Assembly (NCBI GenBank): GCA_045612485.1
Contig: JAZKZE010000110.1
Coordinates: 1 to 21,446 of the forward strand
Length of the DNA stretch: 21,446 nucleotides
Source of the DNA: RGIG5327 sp045612485
GTDB taxonomy: Bacteria > Verrucomicrobiota > Lentisphaeria > Victivallales > UBA1829
Direction: 5' to 3'
Shown here: piece after piece, positions 14,789 through 21,446 of the stretch
How positions within the stretch are numbered: position 1 is the first letter of the stretch
Layout of the letters: each line of letters begins with the position of its first letter
Notes under the pieces: generated by a model
The model's input: only the letters and a program-made list of their open reading frames with translations
What the model was told of the DNA's origin: nothing
Database searches by the model: none
Position numbers and translations under genes: made by a program

Positions 14789-15730
14789 ATGAAACAGGAA
14801 ACAAAAAATTCCAACCCGTATCAGAGAAGGCATGATACAAAATCCCATGTGGATCAGGAGGTATATGTTGACCATAAATTCCGGGCATCGGTAAGTACAA
14901 ATATGATCCATGTGTATGCCTGCGGTACTGTGCAGATATATCCGGGAGGCGTTACCAAAAACCAGCCCCACTTCAAACCGGCAACTCCGCCTGTGGCATT
15001 TTACTTTCTGATCAATTATATTTCCGCAGGGGAAGGAATTTTTACCAATCTTGCGGATAATTCCCGTATCCGCGTCAAAGCCGGGGATGTTCTTATCATC
15101 CGTCCGGAGGTGGCACATTCCCTTGTTACCGATAAAAAAAGCAAACTTATCCAGAAACAGCTGATGCTTGTTTCCTCTCCCCTTATCGAATGGATGTGCG
15201 GAAAAGGGGGCGTTCAGCCGTGGAAGATCTGTCATTTGGAAGATACAGACAAGGTGGAAGAAAGTTTTGAAAAGATTTTTCTTTCCGCTTCCTCAAAAGA
15301 GAATAATCCCCGGACAGAGTTATCGGTACTTGCCTATACGGTTCTTTGTGAGATCGACAAATCGGAAGAGGGAAATAAAAAATTTGACAAATTTGACCAG
15401 CTGCTTTTTGCCATCCGTCAGGCTCCCCAGTATTACAGAACGGTGGAGGATCTGGCAAGGGAGTTCGGTATTTCCGAAAGATCTCTTTTCTATATGTTCA
15501 AAAAGAGGATGAATATGTCCCCCATCCAGTATATCATTGCGGAAAGACTGGAAAAAAGCCGCTGGTATCTGCTTACACAAGCCTACACCATTACGGCGGT
15601 GGCGGAGATCTGCGGATATAACAGTGTCGCCTTCTTTTCCCGGGAGTTCAAAAAAGCCTACAAAATATCCCCTCTGGAATACCGGCAGAATTATTTTAAA
15701 ACAGGAGTGGATCCCCTTTACAGAAAATAG
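14789..15730 (+). CDS. AraC-family transcriptional regulator with cupin sensor domain
   Basis: 313 residues from the ATG at 14789, chosen for the GGAGGAG box just upstream; a longer frame from 14729 would begin inside the promoter. Residues about 60-120 are an AraC-type cupin (VAFYFLINYISAGEGIF, then RIRVKAGDVLIIRPEVAHSL), the small-molecule sensing half. Residues about 205-305 are the DNA-binding domain, with TVEDLAREFGISERSLFYMFKKR and ITAVAEICGYNSVAFFSREFKK as the two helix-turn-helix motifs and the standard SPLEYRQ end. Divergent from the glycan operon, which it most likely activates in response to a sugar (inference). Confidence 0.92.
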   Translation: MKQETKNSNPYQRRHDTKSHVDQEVYVDHKFRASVSTNMIHVYACGTVQIYPGGVTKNQPHFKPATPPVAFYFLINYISAGEGIFTNLADNSRIRVKAGDVLIIRPEVAHSLVTDKKSKLIQKQLMLVSSPLIEWMCGKGGVQPWKICHLEDTDKVEESFEKIFLSASSKENNPRTELSVLAYTVLCEIDKSEEGNKKFDKFDQLLFAIRQAPQYYRTVEDLAREFGISERSLFYMFKKRMNMSPIQYIIAERLEKSRWYLLTQAYTITAVAEICGYNSVAFFSREFKKAYKISPLEYRQNYFKTGVDPLYRK

Positions 15731-15762
15731 ATCCTGTCCGTAAATATATTTTTACGCAAAAA

Positions 15763-15797
15763 AAGCTGCTGTAAACCTTTCTGAAAGGCGTACAGTT
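15763..15797 (-). terminator. Hairpin and T tract between the AraC gene and the repeat
   Basis: Outer arms CTGTA/TACAG and inner arms CCTTT/AAAGG form an interrupted stem at 15771-15797; on the minus strand it leads into seven T. It would stop transcripts coming from the right, perhaps the original terminator of the symporter gene before the cassette was inserted (inference). Confidence 0.4.
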
Positions 15798-15801
15798 ATG
15801 G

Positions 15802-16003
15802 AAGGATCTGTTCCCAATAAAGGTTGATTTTTGATCGGGGAAGAAGGAAAAAACTTTTGAGGAAATTTTTTCCCTTCTTCCCCGAACCCCATCATCCCAT
15901 TAGAAACCTTTTTGTGGCATTTCGATTTTTGCAACGCAAAAATCAAAATGCCATCATAAAGTTTTAATAGTAGAAGGACTTACCACCCCTTATGGGAAAC
16001 AGA
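15802..16003 (-). repeat. 202-bp inverted repeat, left copy
   Basis: The reverse complement of this stretch matches 18190-18391 over all 202 bases with four differences that I count. It contains two hairpins: 15916-15952 (17-base arms beginning GGCATTT, three-base loop) and 15836-15884 (CGGGGAAGAAGG arms at 15836-15847 and 15873-15884, with A and T runs inside). A four-base ATGG lies directly outside its outer end (15798-15801). A frame is open through it, but only as a by-product of composition. Confidence 0.93.
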
Positions 16004-16026
16004 ACAAAAACAGAAGATCATCTGTA

Positions 16027-16065
16027 AAAAAAGCCGTTCCGAAAAATTTCCGGAACGGCTTTTTT
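16027..16065 (-). terminator. Bidirectional terminator after the cassette glycosidase
   Basis: Perfect 15-base arms (16027-16041 and 16051-16065; core GCCGTTCCG) with a nine-base loop and A/T runs at both ends, 13 bases after the glycosidase stop on the minus strand. Confidence 0.88.
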
Positions 16066-16077
16066 ATGGTTCAGGTA

Positions 16078-17709
16078 TCAGACCAGGCTGGGTCTGCGTT
16101 GAGAAATGATCATGTTCCAAGTAGAACCGGCTGGCGGAAGCAGACATGGCAGAGTGTTTTCTTCGCATAGGTAAATTCTGTTCAATTCCTGCATGAACGA
16201 TTCCGGATCATTTCCTTCTGCAAGACACATGTCAATTTCTGCTCTCAGACGGAATAATCTCCATCTCCAGGATTTTTTCTGTTCATCATTCATGTATAAT
16301 TCAGCTTTATTCACAAGGTGCAGACATTTTTCTGCTTTATCTTTACAGATTTTCGGATATTCATAGGTTAGAGTCCATGGCTTTTCCGGGTCTGTTTTAT
16401 CGGTAAAATAGGCACAGTGTTTTTCTTCTCCCTGATTGATAATTGCAGAGTGATCCATATTCTGTTCCATGAGTTCTGCCGCTTCTGCAACAAATTCCTG
16501 CGATTGTTCACCGAAATAAAAAGCTGCATATTTCCTGAGCATTTCAAATGCCGAACAGTTGGTATCCCACTCAATACCCAGCAGGATAATCTTATTCATA
16601 TCTTCATAGATTCCCTCACTGTATGCGCTGTTTCCGCATAACCGTTCTTCCTTGCGGAAGGTATCCAGAAATGTCGGAGCCGGATTGACTCCGAATCCGC
16701 CCCAGGGAAGTTCTCCGCCCATACTGATATCTGTAAAGCCCATTGCCGGGATATTATCCTGTACTGTTTTCAGATTTTTCAGATCGTAGTTATCTACGGA
16801 AAGCATATCCGCATACTGATGCAGTTTTTCTGTATTCCGGCGCAAATATTCCCATTCCCCGTCTGTAAAACAATCAAATCTCCAAGTGCTGAGAACAATT
16901 TTACATTCCGGAACTTTTTTCCGTATTAACTCTGATATGGCAGGGATGAGTTTCCAATAACCGTTTGCTCCATACGGAGCACATTCTGGACAGGTGCAAC
17001 CTCCCTGATCATAGCAGAAAATTTCAAAATAATGAATAGGGACATCTGAAAAAGCATCCAGCAATTCTTCATGCCAATGGATCAGCAGATCAACAGAACC
17101 GGGTTTGCTCGGGCAAAGTTCCACGTGATAGTGTCCGGCGATTGTTGCTGTTTTATATCCGTTTTTCAAACCGACCCAGTCGGCACGCAAATCTGCCGGA
17201 CTTCCTGCGTAAGCTTCATTTGCAAGAGAGGTCAGAAAATTTTTCATTCCAAGCCGGGCACATTTCCGGAGAATATATTTCAGGTTTTTCAATTTTTTCT
17301 GTGCAGCAGTTTCCATAATATTCCGGAATTGGTGTCTGTCAAACCAGACTTTGATTGTATTGCAGCCCCAGATGACAAGATTTTCCAGATAGAGGTCAAT
17401 TTCCTCTTCTGCTGCATTGTCATACCAGTTCCCGAAATGAGTTGCAAAATAAATCCCACGGAATGGTTTATCCGGAGCTGATTTTCCCCGGAAATGCGGT
17501 TCTCTGATTAATCTTCCGGCTCCGAATACAACGGCTTGTGCAGTTCCGCCGGAGATTTTAATATTTTCTCCGTTTTGATCAACAGAATATTCTTCATCCT
17601 TTAACTGTGTATCGATGGACAGCTCTATTTTTTCTGAAAAAGTGCAGTATTTGCGGAGCAGTTCGTTTGCAGAGCTTAAAATTGTTTCCGGTGAATATAA
17701 ATCTTTCAT
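16078..17709 (-). CDS. Cytoplasmic glycoside hydrolase of GH20/GH67-like architecture
   Basis: 543 residues without signal peptide. Residues 1-75 look like the alpha/beta accessory domain that precedes the barrel in GH20, GH67 and GH84 enzymes (EYSVDQNGENIKISGGTAQAVVFGAGRLI). The TIM barrel begins at PFRGIYFATHFGNWYDN (82-98) and continues through NLVIWGCNTIKVWFDRHQF. Residues 228-250 (YFEIFCYDQGGCTCPECAPYG) combine an aspartate with a C-x-C-x2-C cluster that resembles segments seen in alpha-glucuronidase-like families; catalytic residues cannot be named with confidence. The start has GAGG 10 bases upstream. It is 61 bases downstream of the PIG-L remnant and inside the inverted-repeat cassette. 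Its codons (frequent TTA, TCA, ATT, CCG) differ from those of genes outside, consistent with acquisition from elsewhere. Confidence 0.6.
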   Translation of the reverse strand: MKDLYSPETILSSANELLRKYCTFSEKIELSIDTQLKDEEYSVDQNGENIKISGGTAQAVVFGAGRLIREPHFRGKSAPDKPFRGIYFATHFGNWYDNAAEEEIDLYLENLVIWGCNTIKVWFDRHQFRNIMETAAQKKLKNLKYILRKCARLGMKNFLTSLANEAYAGSPADLRADWVGLKNGYKTATIAGHYHVELCPSKPGSVDLLIHWHEELLDAFSDVPIHYFEIFCYDQGGCTCPECAPYGANGYWKLIPAISELIRKKVPECKIVLSTWRFDCFTDGEWEYLRRNTEKLHQYADMLSVDNYDLKNLKTVQDNIPAMGFTDISMGGELPWGGFGVNPAPTFLDTFRKEERLCGNSAYSEGIYEDMNKIILLGIEWDTNCSAFEMLRKYAAFYFGEQSQEFVAEAAELMEQNMDHSAIINQGEEKHCAYFTDKTDPEKPWTLTYEYPKICKDKAEKCLHLVNKAELYMNDEQKKSWRWRLFRLRAEIDMCLAEGNDPESFMQELNRIYLCEENTLPCLLPPAGSTWNMIISQRRPSLV

Positions 17710-17770
17710 TTCTTTATAACCTCAAAATTAGTTTTTAGATGGGGTAATTTAATCTGTTATTATGCTCATA

Positions 17771-18112
17771 TTACCCGGCTGATTGAAGATTATTTACGCG
17801 AGGCAGCAGAAAAACTTTCTGTTCCGACCGGGAATAATGTGTCTTATACTTGTTCATGATTTGATACTTTTCCAGACCAAGAATTTCTGCCGAAGCCTGA
17901 GCTTCCTGATAACATCTGAGAATCAATTCCTTTTCGGAAAGAATATGATGTCCTGCACAACCGTTTGTAACGGAAACAAACTTAACGGCATGAACGGCTT
18001 TTATAAGTTTCAATGCAGTTCCGCCGAACATGATATCCGGATCATCCGGATTGGCTCCGAAGATAAGAAATCGCTTTTGCATAAGAGCTTCCTTGGAAAT
18101 TATACGACTCAT
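17771..18112 (-). pseudogene. Truncated PIG-L (LmbE-type) deacetylase remnant
   Basis: 113 residues, against about 220-280 for the family. Residues 11-83 (MQKRFLIFGANPDDPDIMFGGTALKL, then VKFVSVTNGCAGHH, then CYQEAQASAEILGLEKYQ) follow the N-terminal third of PIG-L N-acetylglucosaminyl deacetylases. The zinc motif AHPDDxE reads ANPDDPD: the metal-binding histidine is Asn21 and the final acid is Asp26, and the later histidine pair is lost with the missing C-terminus. The last 30 residues do not resemble the family, so the gene has probably suffered an internal deletion. The ATG at 18112 has GGAGGGG upstream, but the promoter lies so close that this box may be outside or at the edge of the mRNA; the ATG at 18082, with AAGGA, fits the family start better. 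Inactive as a deacetylase on these grounds. Confidence 0.75.
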
Positions 18113-18126
18113 AAATACCCCTCCTT

Positions 18127-18154
18127 ATTATAGCATTGAATAATAAGATTTCAA
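18127..18154 (-). promoter_or_regulatory. Cassette promoter directly before the PIG-L remnant
   Basis: On the minus strand TTGAAA (18154-18149), a 16-base spacer and a perfect TATAAT (18132-18127). The predicted transcript start (about 18120) falls inside the Shine-Dalgarno box of the ATG at 18112. It probably drives the glycosidase as well. Confidence 0.65.
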
Positions 18155-18189
18155 GGAATCCGGTAAATGCTGCGGCAGAAAAAAATGGC

Positions 18190-18391
18190 TCTGTTTCCCA
18201 TAAGGGGTGGTAAATCCTTCTACTATTAAAACTTTATGATGGCATTTTGATTTTTGCGTTGCAAAAATCGGAATGCCGCAAAAAGGTTTCTAATGGGATG
18301 ATGGGGTTCGGGGAAGAAGGGAAAAAATTTCCTCAAAAGTTTTTTCCTTCTTCCCCGATCAAAAATCAACCTTTATTGGGAACAGAGCCTT
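18190..18391 (+). repeat. 202-bp inverted repeat, right copy
   Basis: Inverted partner of 15802-16003. Its hairpins are 18241-18277 and 18309-18357. Two of the four differences from the left copy fall in or next to the first hairpin, and the one inside the stem keeps pairing when read in this orientation (T-A against T-G). It begins about 80 bases upstream of the PIG-L remnant and ends 11 bases before the stop of the Na+/proline symporter, so it may also serve as that gene's terminator (the second hairpin has T runs on both strands). Confidence 0.93.
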
Positions 18392-18402
18392 ATGGAAAAA
18401 GA

Positions 18403-19944
18403 TTATTTTGCTTCTTCTTTGTCACTGCTTTCATTTTTTGTTTTTTCAAAAAGGGCAATGACCTCGGCAGAAGGGGCTTTGTCCAGAAGAGAAACAATGA
18501 CGGCGGCGATCATACCTGCAATGAATCCGGGAATGATCTCATAGATACCGGTCTTGGCAAGGAATGCATACCACAAAGCATCCACAAGGAAGCCCACGAT
18601 GATACCGGCAACAGCTCCTTTATAGGTAAGGCGTTTCCAGTAGAGGGCAAGGATGATGACAGGACCGAAAGCTGCTCCGAAAGCCGCCCATGCACATTCC
18701 ACAAGGGCCATGATCCCCTGGCATTTGGGATTGCTGGCGATAAGGAAGGCGGTGACGGCAATAATGGCAACGACCACACGTCCAGCCCAGAGCATTTCCT
18801 TATCATTGGCATTTTTGCGGAAGACGGGTTTGTAAATGTCGGAGGCAAAAGCGGAGGAAGAGGCAAGAAGCTGGGAGTCTGCTGTACTCATGGAGGCTGC
18901 AAGAATGGCGGAAAGGAGAATACCGGCAACAAAGGAGGCGATCCCCACAGAACCGATCTGATTGCCCAGCCATGCAAAGGAGGAACGTACCATTTCAATA
19001 AAGACAAGTTCTTTGCCTTTGACAACAAGTTTGTCACCAAGATATTCTCTTCCCAGAATACCCACAACAGAAGCCATGGCAAGGATGAGAAGGATCCAGC
19101 CGCAGCCGATGATCTGGGATTTACGCACCTCTTTTTCAGATTTGATGGAAAGATAACGGATCAGAATGTGAGGCATACCGAAATAGCCGAGTCCCCAGCC
19201 CAGACCGTAAAGGATCTCTTTGGTTCCTTCCCAGCCGGATGCGGTGGTAAGGGCGAAATATCCTTCGGAAAGTTTGATGACAGGTTTGGCGAATTCCGGG
19301 CTTTTCATCATTATACAGGCAAAGATAGGAGCAAGCATCAATGCCCCCAGCATGATGAGTCCCTGGAAGAAGTCTGTCCAGCAAACAGCCTTGTAACCAC
19401 CCATGAAGGTATAGCCGACGATGACGACAGTGGCAATGATCATGGCAGTGGAAGCTTTCATGCCGATAACAGTATTGAAGAGCTGACCGCAGGCATAGAT
19501 ACTTGCGGCAGCATAAACGCAGTATGTCACCATAAAGACGATAGCAGAAACGATCTGAATAGTTTTGTTGTCAGAAAGGAATCTGTTGGCAAGGAACTGG
19601 GGAATGGTGATGGAATCTTTTGCATAGATGGAATAACGGCGCAGTTTGGGGGCAACGGTGATCCAGGCACAGATGGTACCAATGAGAAGTCCCACAGAGA
19701 TCCAGATTTTGGAAAGCCCGGCAGCGTAAATAGCACCGGGAAGTCCCATAAGCACCCATGCACTCATGTCGGAAGCACCGGCGGAAAGGGCGGAAACCCA
19801 GGCATTCATATCTCTGCCGCCGAGGAAGTATTCTTTTTCCCCGTTTCCTTCTTTTCTGCCTTTGAAATAAAAATAGATACCCACTCCAATGACCAGTACA
19901 AAGTAAACCAGCATTGCAGACGATTCAGCGTTAAGCCATTTCAT
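18403..19944 (-). CDS. putP: Na+/proline symporter of the SSS family
   Basis: 513 residues, full length, about 13 membrane segments. Compared with E. coli PutP, the GGR motif gives Arg44 (PutP Arg40), and SAGASDMSAWVLMGLPGA gives Asp59 and Ser61 (PutP Asp55 and Ser57 of the Na+/proline site), all with the same offset of four. TM9 has ILAASMSTADSQLLASSSA, matching the Ser340/Thr341 region. Further PutP signatures are SITIPQFLANRF and YTFMGGYKAVCWTDFFQGLIM. The protein takes up proline with Na+ across the inner membrane. The start has AAGGAG seven bases upstream. No proline dehydrogenase gene is nearby, so whether proline is used as nutrient or osmolyte is open. Confidence 0.92.
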   Translation of the reverse strand: MKWLNAESSAMLVYFVLVIGVGIYFYFKGRKEGNGEKEYFLGGRDMNAWVSALSAGASDMSAWVLMGLPGAIYAAGLSKIWISVGLLIGTICAWITVAPKLRRYSIYAKDSITIPQFLANRFLSDNKTIQIVSAIVFMVTYCVYAAASIYACGQLFNTVIGMKASTAMIIATVVIVGYTFMGGYKAVCWTDFFQGLIMLGALMLAPIFACIMMKSPEFAKPVIKLSEGYFALTTASGWEGTKEILYGLGWGLGYFGMPHILIRYLSIKSEKEVRKSQIIGCGWILLILAMASVVGILGREYLGDKLVVKGKELVFIEMVRSSFAWLGNQIGSVGIASFVAGILLSAILAASMSTADSQLLASSSAFASDIYKPVFRKNANDKEMLWAGRVVVAIIAVTAFLIASNPKCQGIMALVECAWAAFGAAFGPVIILALYWKRLTYKGAVAGIIVGFLVDALWYAFLAKTGIYEIIPGFIAGMIAAVIVSLLDKAPSAEVIALFEKTKNESSDKEEAK

Positions 19945-19995
19945 AAATCGGCTCCTTCTGTTTATTGTTATTGTTTAAAAGATAATACCCGTATT

Positions 19996-20024
19996 AATTT
20001 GCCACGGAAAAGGGATATTGTCAA
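19996..20024 (-). promoter_or_regulatory. Promoter candidate of putP
   Basis: On the minus strand a perfect -35 TTGACA (20024-20019) with a 17-base spacer, but only a poor -10 (CAAATT at 20001-19996). It lies about 50 bases before the putP start. Confidence 0.4.
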
Positions 20025-20095
20025 ATAAAAAGCAGATTTTTTTGCCCGATTTTATGAAATCAAAGGCGATCCGGCTTGAAAAAAGACGGTAAAAT

Positions 20096-20812
20096 TCAAT
20101 CTTTGCGGAACTCCACAAGAGCGTGGAGGATATTCTGTTCCGGATTGCGTATCGCCGCAACGATCGTATTTTCTTCTGTTCTGTGATGATATACTTCCAG
20201 AAGCGAGCCCTTTTTTGCCTGCATTTTGTATTCGATGCGTACTTTGTTGTAACGGAAATCTTCCGGAAGGAAATCTCCGGCAATGGCAAAATATTCAGAA
20301 CTTGTAAGATGACCATTGGGGTCAAGCATGGAGGGGGTGATTTTAAGTGCCGCAACTTTTTCCCCGGGTAGGGCAGGCAGGGGGATCTTTCTTGGCGGAC
20401 AATCCATTTCTTCAGGCTCATCAAAAGAGATGAGTTCCCCTATATTGTCCGGAAGTTTCACGGCTTTTGCTGTTTTGAAATTGAAGAAACAGCCGATACC
20501 GTTGGCGATCATGCAAAGATCCCCATTTTCATCCCGGATGGTAAGGCGGCGGTAACCGTAAATGCCCTGACCGCCGTAGATGACTACTTTTACTTTGATA
20601 TTTTCCTGAAAAGCAGGGAAACGGAAAATATTCATTTGCAGGGAAGTCAGGAATACTGCCGTGTCATTGCTGCGGAGAAAATTGCAGAACTTTGTTTCCC
20701 CGTATTCCTGAAACTGACAGCAATCCATCATCATTGCCACTGCCGCTTTGAGTTTGAGTTTTCCATCCTCTCCGCAGTCGCAATGATAAACTTTTCTTTC
20801 CATTTCATGCAT
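20096..20812 (-). CDS. Acyl-ACP thioesterase (double hot-dog, FatA/FatB-like bacterial type)
   Basis: 238 residues, the normal bacterial length. The first hot-dog domain (about 1-130) contains AAVAMMMDCCQFQEYGE and FRFPAFQENIKVKVVIYG; the second (about 145-238) begins with ALKITPSMLDPNGHLTSSEYFAIA, which has the D-x-N-x-H motif of the active-site region. It releases free fatty acids from acyl carrier protein in the cytoplasm. Two starts are possible (20812 and 20803); a weak GGGAAG box before 20812 favours the longer. It follows rhaM by 41 bases on the same strand and probably shares its transcript; there is no obvious functional link between the two. Confidence 0.85.
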   Translation of the reverse strand: MHEMERKVYHCDCGEDGKLKLKAAVAMMMDCCQFQEYGETKFCNFLRSNDTAVFLTSLQMNIFRFPAFQENIKVKVVIYGGQGIYGYRRLTIRDENGDLCMIANGIGCFFNFKTAKAVKLPDNIGELISFDEPEEMDCPPRKIPLPALPGEKVAALKITPSMLDPNGHLTSSEYFAIAGDFLPEDFRYNKVRIEYKMQAKKGSLLEVYHHRTEENTIVAAIRNPEQNILHALVEFRKD

Positions 20813-20853
20813 AAGTATTTCTTCCCTGCTTTATCTTTCCGGAATACAGTTCT

Positions 20854-21174
20854 TCAATCCAGATGAAAAACCATTTCCATAGGTTCTTCTTTGGCTTTTA
20901 CGGCATCCGGGGTGGCGGTGACAAGGTAGTTGCACATCTGTTTCCACCATTTGTGACAACATTCGTATGAAGCGATCTTGGCAAACTCCTCTTCACTTTC
21001 CACTTCCAGATAACCGAACATGACTTTATCGCCGGGGTGGTGGAAAATGGAATAATTTTTCACACCGTGCTTTTTCAGTACATCCCTGATCTCATCGGGA
21101 ATGGGATTATGGGCTTTGGTGTATTCGGCAAGTTTGCCGTCCTGTACTTCCATGTAAAAGGCTTTTCTCAACAT
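20854..21174 (-). CDS. rhaM: L-rhamnose mutarotase
   Basis: 106 residues, compared with 104 in E. coli RhaM, and alignable end to end: MLRKAFYMEVQDGKLAEY, then AHNPIPDEI with His22 at the same number as the E. coli active-site histidine, NYSIFHHPGDKVMFGYLEVESEEEF, and CCHKWWKQMCNYL with the paired tryptophans. It interconverts alpha and beta anomers of L-rhamnose or a related sugar such as fucose in the cytoplasm. The start has AGGAG six bases upstream. No rhamnose isomerase, kinase or aldolase genes are in view, so it either supports a pathway encoded elsewhere or works on sugars released by the glycan genes nearby. Confidence 0.9.
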   Translation of the reverse strand: MLRKAFYMEVQDGKLAEYTKAHNPIPDEIRDVLKKHGVKNYSIFHHPGDKVMFGYLEVESEEEFAKIASYECCHKWWKQMCNYLVTATPDAVKAKEEPMEMVFHLD

Positions 21175-21208
21175 TTTTTTTCTCCTGTTATTGTAAAATA
21201 TATCCTAC

Positions 21209-21237
21209 AATTTACTGCACAGAAATATAAATTGCAA
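21209..21237 (-). promoter_or_regulatory. Promoter candidate of rhaM and the thioesterase gene
   Basis: On the minus strand TTGCAA (21237-21232), a 17-base spacer and TAAATT (21214-21209), about 35 bases before the rhaM ATG. The remainder of 21238-21300 shows nothing recognisable. Confidence 0.4.
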
Positions 21238-21310
21238 GGGGAAAAGTGTTTTTCACATAAGAAAAGCACAGCTGTCCCATAAAATCATGGAAAAAAGAGA
21301 AATGTTCGGT

Positions 21311-21446
21311 TGCCAGGCGAGGCGGTTGCCGCCGAGCGCGCAGTGGATGTGCGAATGAACCGCAGGGCAATCGCCTTGCGGACGCTCACAAGGAGTTGTG
21401 AGCGTATGAGCCAGCAGCGAGCACTAAGCCGCGAGAGAATGAGGGC
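21311..21446 (-). repeat. GC-rich structured repeat, copy B (runs off the window end)
   Basis: Inverted partner of 8926-9052. Best-matching block 21336-21382. It contains a perfect hairpin with ten-base arms, ACGCTCACAA and its complement (21382-21405, four-base loop), in the place of the hairpin at 8959-8980 in copy A, although the stem sequences differ. It lies upstream of rhaM and probably extends beyond the window. Confidence 0.8.

Larger units (their letters stand above)
15798..18395. mobile_element. Inverted-repeat-bounded cassette (putative composite, non-autonomous mobile unit)
   Basis: Two 202-bp near-identical inverted repeats (15802-16003 and 18190-18391) enclose 2186 bases holding a glycosidase gene and a PIG-L remnant, both on the minus strand. 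ATGG flanks both outer ends in direct orientation (15798-15801 and 18392-18395), which could be a four-base target duplication, though four bases can match by chance. Codon choice inside differs from outside (more TTA, TCA and CCG; the neighbours favour CTT/CTG, TCC and CCC). No transposase is present, so movement would need an enzyme supplied elsewhere or recombination between repeats. The repeats are seen directly; the mobile interpretation is inference. Confidence 0.55.

Noticed and set aside
15798..15801. ATGG as proof of target-site duplication
   Set aside because: Only four bases, and another ATGG also lies near the inner end of the right repeat (18185-18188). It is kept as weak support only.
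15752..15946. Small open frame in the left repeat, similar to the start of a frame in the right repeat
   Set aside because: The similarity comes only from the DNA repeat; the peptide has no domain, the downstream parts diverge at once, and the stretch is dominated by hairpins.
18247..20028. A 593-codon plus-strand open frame
   Set aside because: It is antisense to putP, begins inside the 202-bp repeat and has a Gly/His/Asp-rich, low-complexity translation typical of the reverse frame of a membrane-protein gene.
20854..21174. A rhamnose utilisation operon
   Set aside because: Only the mutarotase is present; no isomerase, kinase, aldolase or transporter genes accompany it in view.

Overview
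The window reads as a chromosomal segment from an anaerobic bacterium of the Lentisphaerota (Victivallis-like, PVC superphylum). This placement is inference. It rests on a pseudopilin of the type very abundant in that phylum, starting with K/T-FTLIELLVV rather than G-FTLIE, on accessory glycan genes each paired with an AraC regulator, and on a PerR/rubrerythrin peroxide defence. No marker gene such as rRNA is present to confirm it.

Layout. 1-2511: the tail of an upstream gene and its terminator, then on the minus strand a dicarboxylate/amino-acid:cation symporter and, upstream of it, an AraC regulator. 2702-5478 (+): a NodB-like carbohydrate-esterase-fold protein facing that AraC gene across a promoter region with a direct-repeat operator candidate, then a protein built of MscS-type TM-helix repeats. 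5661-6724 (-): PerR and a reverse rubrerythrin, with a long palindrome upstream of the rubrerythrin gene. 7057-8367 (+): a cytoplasmic relative of neutral ceramidase. 8480-8553 (-): tRNA-Gln(CTG), followed by about 600 bp without genes that holds a terminator, a long hairpin and a GC-rich structured repeat. 9164-14629 (-): a tight four-gene unit of pseudopilin, Gfo/Idh/MocA oxidoreductase, LamG plus GH123-like hydrolase, and secreted CBM9-like protein, divergent from an AraC regulator (14789-15730, +). 15802-18391: a 2.59-kb cassette bounded by 202-bp inverted repeats and carrying a truncated PIG-L deacetylase gene and a GH67/GH20-fold glycosidase. 18403-21174 (-): a PutP-type Na+/proline symporter, an acyl-ACP thioesterase and RhaM. 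The window ends in a second, inverted copy of the GC-rich repeat.

How it fits together. The 9164-15730 block looks like a small glycan-use locus: the AraC protein probably senses a sugar ligand, the secreted LamG-hydrolase and CBM9-like protein bind and cut glycan outside the cytoplasm, the oxidoreductase acts on a released sugar, and the pseudopilin may belong to a secretion or surface filament. The most notable non-genic signals are (i) the inverted-repeat cassette, whose genes also differ from their neighbours in codon choice, and (ii) the GC-rich repeat, in which one hairpin is kept between the two copies by paired base changes. No transposase, integrase, CRISPR array or complete defence system was seen.
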